Source: an uncultured Clostridium sp.
GTDB lineage: Bacteria; Bacillota; Clostridia; TANB77; CAG-508
Direction of reading: 5' to 3'
NCBI GenBank assembly: GCA_946497585.1
Contig: CAMMLF010000049.1
Coordinates: forward strand, 1-11,451
DNA length: 11,451 nucleotides
Below the pieces are notes generated by a model. The model saw only the letters and a program-made list of their open reading frames with translations. It did not search any database and had not been told where the DNA came from. A program made the position numbers and the translations under genes. Of the stretch, positions 7,701 to 11,451 are shown piece by piece (position 1 is the stretch's first letter; each line of letters opens with the position of its first letter).

Positions 7701-8039
7701 ATGGATAGTGGAATAATAGCATCTTTAATACCCACAATCGGGACAATCGTTGTAGCAATAATAACAGCTATAACAAATAAAAAAGCTAACAAAATTGAAG
7801 ACATAGATAAGAAAATAGATGCAATGAGAACGGAAAATAAAAAAGATATGAAAGAACATACGTTAGATGCAGATAAAACATATCTTATAAATTTTTTATC
7901 AGATTTAGAAAATGGAGTGAAAAAGACAGAAGTGCAAATAAAACGTACATATGAAATTTATGAGCGTTATACACAAAATGGGGGCAATAGCTATGTTCAC
8001 GACAAGTGGGAAGAATGCAAAGATAAAGGATTATTGTAG
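7701..8039 (+). CDS. Holin-region single-pass membrane protein, copy 2 (112 aa)
   Basis: It has the same length as the protein at 6893 and is about 73% identical. The differences gather in the membrane segment (IIASLIPTIGTIVVAIITAI, residues 5-24), while residues 52-72 (EHTLDADKTYLINFLSDLEN core) and the GGNSYVHDKWEE end are nearly unchanged. The membrane part thus diverges while the cytosolic or distal part is held. SD AAAGGAG is 5 bases before the ATG, better placed than in copy 1. Known: two membrane proteins in a lysis cassette can act as a holin and its regulator; whether these two do so is inference. The micro-ORF follows 16 bases after the stop. Confidence 0.75.
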   Translation: MDSGIIASLIPTIGTIVVAIITAITNKKANKIEDIDKKIDAMRTENKKDMKEHTLDADKTYLINFLSDLENGVKKTEVQIKRTYEIYERYTQNGGNSYVHDKWEECKDKGLL

Positions 8040-8055
8040 AAAGGAAGTTAAGAAT

Positions 8056-8118
8056 ATGAATAAAAACCCGCAAAGCCTTGAGGCTGTACACACACACACA
8101 CACACACGATTACTTTAA
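8056..8118 (+). CDS. Micro-ORF, copy 2 (20 aa) with (AC)10 tract
   Basis: ATG at 8056 has an SD (AAAGGAAG) upstream. The product is MNKNPQSLEAV followed by HTHTHTRLL. The HT run is encoded by a pure (AC)10 tract at 8088-8107. At the present tract length the C-terminus does not match copy 1. One added AC would give an end HDYFKE, matching HFKE of copy 1. One lost AC would open a frame that runs through the next ribosome binding site and stops at TAATG, at the start of the next gene. Function is not recognised. Confidence 0.5.
   Translation: MNKNPQSLEAVHTHTHTRLL
8088..8107 (+). repeat. Pure (AC)10 dinucleotide tract
   Basis: Ten uninterrupted AC units lie inside the micro-ORF. The homologous position of copy 1 (7280-7296) is a TA run passing into a CA run, so both copies carry a slippage-prone sequence here. 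Confidence 0.9.
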
Positions 8119-8132
8119 AGAATAAAAAGAAA

Positions 8133-8157
8133 AGAGGTGTTATGTAATGATACCTCT
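8133..8157 (+). promoter_or_regulatory. RBS-hiding hairpin with the start codon in its loop, copy 2
   Basis: AGAGGT (8133-8138), the Shine-Dalgarno site, pairs exactly with ACCTCT (8152-8157) in codons 2-4 of the gene at 8147. The loop is 13 nt, the same as in copy 1, although its sequence differs. Confidence 0.6.
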
Positions 8158-8539
8158 ATATAAACAGTTTAATGATTTAAAAGGATATAACATAGTTTCA
8201 AATCTTAAAACAAATTTAAATTGTAATTTTTATGCTAATCAGCTTATTTATAAAAAAATAGGAAATATAGTATTTTGCTATTTAATTATAAATGCACAAC
8301 CATACGAAAATGATAGTGAAGAAGACTTCGAACTAGAAATGCCTTTTACTTTTATAAATAATTGGTTTTTTCCTAATATGAAAGCTGCATTTAATAAAAA
8401 TTATTATTTTAGATGCGTGCCAAACACAAATAAAATAAAATTAGTTGGAGATTTATATTCGGAGATTCCAGTTAAGGTAAAAGATGTAGGAAGTGGATTT
8501 ATAATATATGCACAATTTTTTGCATTTGTGCAAGATTAA
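8147..8539 (+). CDS. Unknown, beta-rich phage protein after copy 2 (130 aa)
   Basis: The 130-residue product begins MIPLYKQFNDLKGYNIVSNL and is rich in aromatic and beta-forming residues (NQLIYKKIGNIVFCYLIINA; TFINNWFFPNMKAAF), ending FIIYAQFFAFVQD. No catalytic motif is visible and there is no signal peptide or clear membrane helix. The strand pattern and the W/F-rich loops suggest a small beta sandwich such as a fibre-tip or adhesion domain; I do not recognise the family. The ATG at 8147 overlaps an upstream TAA by one base (TAATG). SD AGAGGTG is 7 bases away, inside the hairpin. Confidence 0.75.
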   Translation: MIPLYKQFNDLKGYNIVSNLKTNLNCNFYANQLIYKKIGNIVFCYLIINAQPYENDSEEDFELEMPFTFINNWFFPNMKAAFNKNYYFRCVPNTNKIKLVGDLYSEIPVKVKDVGSGFIIYAQFFAFVQD

Positions 8540-8564
8540 AATAAATAGAAAGGCAGGTGTAAAA

Positions 8565-8837
8565 ATGAATATAAGTAAATTTCAAGACTTAATTGATATT
8601 GCATTAAAAGCTAAAGAATGCAATAGGGACATTGCACTAGAATTAACAGTACCAGAACAAAAAGCATCAGAGATAATAGTCGTAAAAAATGAAAATATTG
8701 ATTATAAAATGGACTATTATTGTAAAAATTATAATGAAAACTTAGAACTGAATAGATGCAAAGAAGTGAAGATTTTAAGTGCAGAAATAATAATGTATGA
8801 CACAATGTTACTACTTTATAAACAAAAATTTAAGTAA
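8565..8837 (+). CDS. Unknown small phage protein (90 aa)
   Basis: I place the start at 8565, where SD AGGTG lies 6 bases before the ATG; the open frame extends back to 8508, but that part overlaps the preceding gene. The 90 residues begin MNISKFQDLIDIALKAKECN, then DIALELTVPEQKASEIIVVK, and end with a helical IIMYDTMLLLYKQKFK. The three cysteines (residues 18, 49, 65) do not form a CxxC pair. No membrane segment is clear. It sits immediately upstream of the endolysin, whose SD overlaps its stop codon, so the two are probably translated together. Function is not recognised. Confidence 0.75.
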   Translation: MNISKFQDLIDIALKAKECNRDIALELTVPEQKASEIIVVKNENIDYKMDYYCKNYNENLELNRCKEVKILSAEIIMYDTMLLLYKQKFK

Positions 8838-8850
8838 GGAGAAAAATAAG

Positions 8851-10194
8851 ATGAATGAAAATAAGAAAAAGAATATTATTCTAGTAGTAGCAACTGTTAT
8901 AGTTGCTATTTTAGCTGGTTTAGGATTTTATAATGTAAATAAGGATAACACGTCAGAAAACATTGCTGGAGAAGTTATAAATGAATTAAAGGATTATATA
9001 ACTACTTACAATATGTCTAGTGAAGAAATAGAAGAGTTGCCAAGTACCGAAATACCAGAGCAAACAGAGGCTGATGAGCAAAATCTTGAACAAGAAGTAG
9101 AAAGCGAGGCTTTTGAAGAACAAGGAGAGATAGCCTACAATGGTGCTAGCGAATATCCTAGCATAGAATTAGGTAATTACACAGGACTTACATACTACTC
9201 TCAAATAGATAGTCGTTGGAAAAATCACGTATATACAGCTATAGGGGATAATTCTCAAACAATTGGCACGTCAGGTTGTGGTCCAACTTCTGCTGCAATA
9301 GTAGTTACAGCAACAAAAGGAACAATTACACCAGACGAAATGGGAGATTTATTTGTACGATATGGTTATAGAAGTACCAATAGCGGAACTTACTGGAGTG
9401 CTTTTCGTTGGGTAGCAGATGTTTTTGATATAGAGTATCAAGAAACTACTAACATAGATACAGCAATAGAATTGCTAAGAAACGACAATTATGTCGTATG
9501 TTCTGTCGCAAATGGTTTATTCACAAGTGGCGGACATTTTATTGTACTGGTGGGAATAGAGGGGGATACTATAACAGTTTATGACCCTTATTTGTATGCA
9601 GGAAAATTTGATACATCTACAAGAAGAGGAAAGGCAACAGTTGACGGAAACAAAGTATATGTTACAGTAGATAACTTTAAGAACTATGCCAATTTTAGAG
9701 GTGCTTTTGCTTATAAACATTCTGGAAATGTACAAGAGAATACAAACACAGTTACTACATCTAATTACACAAGATACGTAAATGTAAATACTAGATTAAA
9801 TGTAAGAGATGGCATCTGGGGTTCAGTTGTAGGAAAGCTTTATGACGGAGACAGAGTAACAGTCTATGAAACATCAGGTAATTGGAGTAGAATTGGAACG
9901 AATAGATGGGTATGTTCAGATTATTTAGTAAGTTACAATAATACAAGATATACAACTGGAAATTATACAGTTACTGCATCATTACTTCACGTAAGAAGCG
10001 GAGCAGGAACGAATTATTCTATAAAGAATTATAGACAGTTAACGTCAAATGCAAGAAGTCAAAACAGAGCAAAGGGCAATTACTATGCAAATGGACTTTT
10101 AAGAGGCGTAAATGTAACAGTAAGTCAAGTCAATGGAAATTGGGGTAAAATTCCTTCTGGTTGGATTTGTCTAGACTATTGTAGAAAAAGATAA
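8851..10194 (+). CDS. Membrane-anchored endolysin: C39-type peptidase plus two SH3b domains
   Basis: The 447-residue protein is predicted to cut peptidoglycan peptide links. Seen: a basic N-terminus and one membrane segment (residues 8-27, NIILVVATVIVAILAGLGFY); an acidic Glu/Gln-rich linker (about 45-105); a C39-like papain-fold domain (about 113-290) with Cys143 in TSGCGPTSAA, His229 in SGGHFIVLVG and Asp245 in VYDPY, the expected catalytic set; and SH3b wall-binding domains at about 311-360 (NTRLNVRDG) and 370-445 (LLHVRSGAG). The start at 8851 follows SD AAGGAG; an upstream in-frame ATG (8797) lies inside the previous gene. The anchor is unusual for a holin-released lysin and suggests Sec export, possibly as a signal-arrest-release lysin. 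A strong terminator follows. Confidence 0.85.
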   Translation: MNENKKKNIILVVATVIVAILAGLGFYNVNKDNTSENIAGEVINELKDYITTYNMSSEEIEELPSTEIPEQTEADEQNLEQEVESEAFEEQGEIAYNGASEYPSIELGNYTGLTYYSQIDSRWKNHVYTAIGDNSQTIGTSGCGPTSAAIVVTATKGTITPDEMGDLFVRYGYRSTNSGTYWSAFRWVADVFDIEYQETTNIDTAIELLRNDNYVVCSVANGLFTSGGHFIVLVGIEGDTITVYDPYLYAGKFDTSTRRGKATVDGNKVYVTVDNFKNYANFRGAFAYKHSGNVQENTNTVTTSNYTRYVNVNTRLNVRDGIWGSVVGKLYDGDRVTVYETSGNWSRIGTNRWVCSDYLVSYNNTRYTTGNYTVTASLLHVRSGAGTNYSIKNYRQLTSNARSQNRAKGNYYANGLLRGVNVTVSQVNGNWGKIPSGWICLDYCRKR

Positions 10195-10195
10195 A

Positions 10196-10227
10196 AGGTA
10201 GACTATTGCAGTCTACCTCTTTTTTTA
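10196..10227 (+). terminator. Rho-independent terminator of the late operon
   Basis: AGGTAGACT (10196-10204) pairs with AGTCTACCT (10210-10218) across a 5-nt loop and is followed by C and eight T. It starts two bases after the endolysin stop. Confidence 0.95.
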
Positions 10228-10342
10228 TGCTCAAAATAAGACATAAAAGTATATTACTCAAAAATAAAAACACCTTAAAATCAATCCTCGTTCGTCAACT
10301 TTTGTTGGTATTTCAGTAATTTCATAAAAGAGTAAACATAAC
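10228..10342. other. Non-coding stretch, no gene supported
   Basis: No supported gene or RNA is seen here. A 14-codon minus-strand frame (MKLLKYQQKLTNED, near 10280-10322) has protein-like composition but no ribosome binding site, and could be a gene remnant. The stretch separates the late operon from the accessory region. Confidence 0.4.
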
Positions 10343-10371
10343 TTGAAAAAAATAAAAAAATGTGGTAGAAT
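10343..10371 (+). promoter_or_regulatory. Promoter-like site P1
   Basis: TTGAAA (10343-10348), 17-bp spacer, TAGAAT (10366-10371), with TGG before the -10 (extended -10). It points toward the 3' end of the minus-strand gene. No plus-strand gene follows nearby. Confidence 0.5.
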
Positions 10372-10375
10372 AGTG

Positions 10376-10404
10376 TTGACAGGATAAAATATCAATGTTA
10401 CAAT
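10376..10404 (+). promoter_or_regulatory. Promoter-like site P2 with a palindrome over its -10
   Basis: TTGACA (10376-10381), 17-bp spacer, TACAAT (10399-10404), with TGT before the -10. A perfect inverted repeat AATGTTA-CAA-TAACATT (10394-10410) covers the -10, as an operator would. A second inverted repeat, ATTACTCA/TGAGTAAT (10408-10415 and 10438-10445), follows. Confidence 0.5.
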
Positions 10405-10450
10405 AACATTACTCAAGTATTACAATATAATAACAAATGAGTAATAATTA

Positions 10451-10479
10451 TTGACAATTTTAATAAATATTATTAAAAT
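10451..10479 (+). promoter_or_regulatory. Promoter-like site P3 with a palindrome over spacer and -10
   Basis: TTGACA (10451-10456), 17-bp spacer, TAAAAT (10474-10479). The perfect inverted repeat ATTTTAATA/TATTAAAAT (10457-10465 and 10471-10479) spans the spacer and -10. The sequence is very A+T-rich, so chance is a real alternative. Confidence 0.4.
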
Positions 10480-10481
10480 GT

Positions 10482-10512
10482 AAAAAAAGAATAAGAGCCG
10501 AAGCCCTTATTC
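10482..10512 (-). terminator. Rho-independent terminator of the minus-strand membrane protein gene
   Basis: Read on the minus strand, GAATAAGGGC, loop TTCG and GCTCTTATTC form ten pairs (one G-U), followed by seven T. The hairpin overlaps the stop codon of the gene it ends. On the plus strand the G-U becomes A-C and no T run follows, so it serves the minus strand only. Confidence 0.9.
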
Positions 10513-10698
10513 ATATCCGTTTAATATAGAATTGGAGTTCTGCGATTGGACTTCAATTCCTTTTTTTGTTATGTTAATATTTGAGTTATATCCTAAAATA
10601 GCTAATATAACTATAATAATACCAACAATTAAAGAAATTAAAGCTCTACCTAAGTATTTTACAGCAACAGTATTGTTGCTTATTTCTTTTGTATTCAA
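10507..10698 (-). CDS. Small single-pass membrane protein, unknown function (63 aa)
   Basis: I choose the TTG at 10698 because a strong SD (GGAAGGGGG) lies 8 bases before it; a longer frame to 10806 would run through the leader hairpin and lacks a site. The 63 residues are MNTKEISNNTVAVKYLG, a membrane segment at about residues 19-36 (ALISLIVGIIIVILAILG), then a short polar tail (NSNINITKKGIEVQSQ). The gene has its own promoter (10840-10869), a structured leader of about 135 nt and a UUCG terminator, and is opposite to the late genes. That is the layout of a lysogeny-expressed accessory gene. It could alternatively be a type I toxin-like peptide. No family is recognised. Confidence 0.75.
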   Translation of the reverse strand: MNTKEISNNTVAVKYLGRALISLIVGIIIVILAILGYNSNINITKKGIEVQSQNSNSILNGYE

Positions 10699-10753
10699 TT
10701 CTGTTACCCCCTTCCATATGTATTTGCACTTAACATCTTGCTGTGAAGAGTTA

Positions 10754-10807
10754 GGTGCATAAACTAATAGTTGAAATGCAAAGAAGTCAATTACTAATCT
10801 ATGCACC
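10754..10807 (-). promoter_or_regulatory. Long hairpin in the leader of the minus-strand gene
   Basis: Arms 10787-10807 and 10754-10774 form 17 Watson-Crick pairs, 3 G-U pairs and one mismatch in minus-strand RNA, with a 12-nt loop. In plus-strand RNA three positions become A-C, so the structure suits the minus transcript. It begins about 26 nt after the predicted start and ends about 55 nt before the TTG. The loop TTTGCAT could pair with GTGCAAA, about 14 nt before the SD. Confidence 0.65.
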
Positions 10808-10839
10808 CAACTGAAGGAGTTTATTAAACGATTGAAAAA

Positions 10840-10869
10840 AGTATATCAAATTATAATATTAAATGTCAA
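10840..10869 (-). promoter_or_regulatory. Promoter of the minus-strand membrane protein gene
   Basis: Minus strand: TTGACA (10869-10864), 18-bp spacer, TATACT (10845-10840), with TGA before the -10. The predicted start is near 10833, about 135 nt before the TTG codon. Confidence 0.65.
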
Positions 10870-10888
10870 TATATTCGACAAATTTCAA

Positions 10889-10917
10889 CAGACAAAATTG
10901 ACATAAAATGGTATAAT
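10889..10917 (+). promoter_or_regulatory. Promoter of the Spo0E-like small gene
   Basis: A perfect TATAAT (10912-10917) is preceded by TGG (extended -10), and CAGACA (10889-10894) stands 17 bp upstream as a weak -35. A TTGACA at 10898 is only 8 bp away and cannot serve it. Transcription would start near 10924, inside the SD, giving a very short leader, which is odd. Confidence 0.5.
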
Positions 10918-10935
10918 TAATTGAGGTGAAAAAGT

Positions 10936-11097
10936 ATGTTATTAAAATTTTTAATAATTATACATAAGATAAAATTATTTTACTTAATAGGGTATGATGC
11001 AGATTATGATAAAATTTTGAAAGAGAGTAAAATACTAGATAAATATTTAGCACCTTTGTTTACTAGACAATTACCAAGAAAAACCATAAAAAATTAA
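10936..11097 (+). CDS. Possible Spo0E-like small phosphatase (53 aa)
   Basis: ATG at 10936 has SD GAGGTG 7 bases before it. The 53 residues are MLLKFLIIIHKIKLFYLIGY followed by DADYDKILKESKILDKYLAP and a basic end. Known: Spo0E-family proteins are about 45-85 residue helical hairpins whose second helix carries S-x-x-L-D (as in SQELD); here S31-K-I-L-D35 fits. Such proteins remove phosphate from Spo0A and delay sporulation. The first helix is more hydrophobic than usual, so a small membrane-associated protein is the alternative. Its place beside the attachment site suits a lysogenic conversion gene. The first arm repeat starts inside its stop region. Confidence 0.5.
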   Translation: MLLKFLIIIHKIKLFYLIGYDADYDKILKESKILDKYLAPLFTRQLPRKTIKN

Positions 11098-11116
11098 CAC
11101 TTTTTTAACACTTTAG
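11094..11116 (+). repeat. Left arm-type repeat of the attachment site
   Basis: The 23-bp sequence holds two TTAACAC boxes at 11094 and 11105, 11 bp apart. It matches 11332-11354 at 21 of 23 positions in the same orientation. It ends about 100 bp before the putative core. Confidence 0.7.
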
Positions 11117-11216
11117 TTTGAGATAGTATAGAAATGATTAGAAATAGTATTGCTAAGAAAGTGCTAAAAATAAAGGAATTTCAAACATATAGAATTGCAA
11201 GAAAATGATAAAATTT

Positions 11217-11235
11217 AATCTCCTCTTCGCCACCA
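11217..11235. other. Putative phage attachment core: tRNA 3'-end-like sequence
   Basis: AATCTCCTCTTCGCCACCA reads as the 3' end of a tRNA: the last T-loop bases, a T-stem 3' half (CTCCT), an acceptor 3' half (CTTCGCC), the discriminator A and CCA. The sequence upstream does not continue as a tRNA. Tyrosine integrases commonly use such ends. I cannot name the tRNA. The orientation of the tRNA end is plus. Confidence 0.6.
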
Positions 11236-11238
11236 AAA

Positions 11239-11274
11239 ATAAATAAATGCCATAAGCACATTACATTTATTTAT
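11239..11274 (+). repeat. A+T-rich inverted repeat just after the CCA
   Basis: ATAAATAAATG (11239-11249) and CATTTATTTAT (11264-11274) are fully complementary, with a 14-nt spacer. It could be a weak tRNA terminator carried in the attachment region or a recombination protein site. Confidence 0.5.
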
Positions 11275-11286
11275 CTCATTTTCTAT

Positions 11287-11328
11287 AAAACTAGCATACT
11301 GCAATTTAATTTGATGTATGCTAGTTTT
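11287..11328 (+). terminator. Strong hairpin terminator, possibly bidirectional
   Basis: AAAACTAGCATAC (11287-11299) and GTATGCTAGTTTT (11316-11328) form 13 pairs with a 16-nt loop. T runs flank it on both strands, so it could stop the Spo0E-like transcript and any minus-strand gene entering from the right. Confidence 0.75.
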
Positions 11329-11331
11329 TTA

Positions 11332-11354
11332 TTAACACTTTATTAACACATTAG
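11332..11354 (+). repeat. Right arm-type repeat of the attachment site
   Basis: It has two TTAACAC boxes at 11332 and 11343, again 11 bp apart, and is a direct copy (21 of 23) of 11094-11116. It starts 96 bp after the core, nearly mirroring the left spacing. Confidence 0.7.
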
Positions 11355-11402
11355 TTCTTAATTAATATGCATCTTTAAATTTAAAAGAAAAACCCAGTTT
11401 TT

Positions 11403-11451
11403 TTACCATTCCTTTTTATAATTTATAAGTTCCAAAACATATCCAGCTATA
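11403..11451 (-). CDS. Partial: C-terminal end of a minus-strand gene at the right edge
   Basis: The frame entering from the right gives IAGYVLELINYKKEW, then TAA (11405-11403). Its composition is protein-like, and a short hairpin (AAAAAC-TGG-GTTTTT on the minus strand) follows the stop. A gene next to the attachment site in this place is often the integrase, but nothing in 15 residues confirms it. Confidence 0.35.
   Translation of the reverse strand, partial: IAGYVLELINYKKEW

Larger units (their letters stand above)
6893..8157 (+). repeat. Duplicated three-part module (two copies about 808 bp apart)
   Basis: Copy 1 runs from 6893 to about 7350 and copy 2 from 7701 to about 8157. Each has, in order, a 112-residue membrane protein (about 73% identical by hand alignment), a micro-ORF starting MNKN-Q-SL-AV with a dinucleotide tract, and a hairpin over the ribosome binding site of the next gene. 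Homology stops at the fourth codon of that next gene. The genes after it (7339-7689 and 8147-8539) do not align. Confidence 0.85.

Noticed and set aside
8088..8107. CRISPR-like or tandem array
   Set aside because: It is a simple dinucleotide tract; no spaced palindromic repeats were seen anywhere in the window.
10280..10343. Minus-strand gene remnant ending KYQQKLTNED
   Set aside because: Only 14 codons from an ATG with no ribosome binding site, and the frame upstream turns into a T-rich run; it may be chance.
10532..10762. Plus-strand hydrophobic frame of 76 codons opposite the membrane protein gene
   Set aside because: It starts with TTG without a ribosome binding site. The minus strand has a promoter, SD, coherent protein and terminator.
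11217..11235. Complete tRNA gene at the CCA end
   Set aside because: The upstream sequence has no GGCGAAG 5' acceptor half, no GGTTC T-arm and no anticodon arm; only the 3' end is present.

Overview
The window looks like the late end of a temperate siphovirus (tailed phage with a long flexible tail) of a low-GC Firmicute, probably a spore-forming clostridial relative. The evidence is very A+T-rich DNA, AGGAGG-type ribosome binding sites, a tape-measure/Dit/hub tail order typical of such phages, a C39-SH3b endolysin, and a small ORF with a Spo0E-like motif. No marker in the window names the host more closely.

Layout. Positions 1-93 hold the end of a CxxC zinc-ribbon (Com-like) gene. Positions 139-6810 are the tail and adhesion module, all on the plus strand with short gaps or 8-14 nt overlaps: tape measure, distal tail protein, baseplate hub, a tail fibre whose frame is broken near 5074, a 59-residue protein, a fibre-type protein, and a protein ending in a lectin-like (DUF6273-type) domain. 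Positions 6893-8539 hold an unusual duplicated module. Each copy has a 112-residue single-pass membrane protein, a 20-22 residue micro-ORF carrying a dinucleotide tract, and a hairpin that hides the ribosome binding site of a following gene; the two following genes are unrelated apart from M-x-P-L. Then come a 90-residue unknown, a membrane-anchored C39/SH3b endolysin (8851-10194) and the late terminator.

Positions 10228-11097 look like an accessory ('moron') region. It has a minus-strand single-pass membrane protein gene with its own promoter, a long structured leader and a UUCG terminator; three promoter-like sites firing toward its 3' end, two overlapped by perfect inverted repeats; and a plus-strand Spo0E-like small gene. 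Positions 11094-11354 look like a phage attachment site: a tRNA 3'-end-like core ending in CCA, flanked about 100 bp on each side by near-identical 23-bp repeats, each with two TTAACAC boxes 11 bp apart. Arms on both sides suggest an intact attP, hence a circular or unintegrated phage form. The end of a minus-strand gene begins at the right edge.

Together these genes would build the tail tip and its receptor-binding parts, then lyse the host; the region beyond is placed for expression in the lysogen. Function calls come from reading the sequence and recalling family features; no database search was run.
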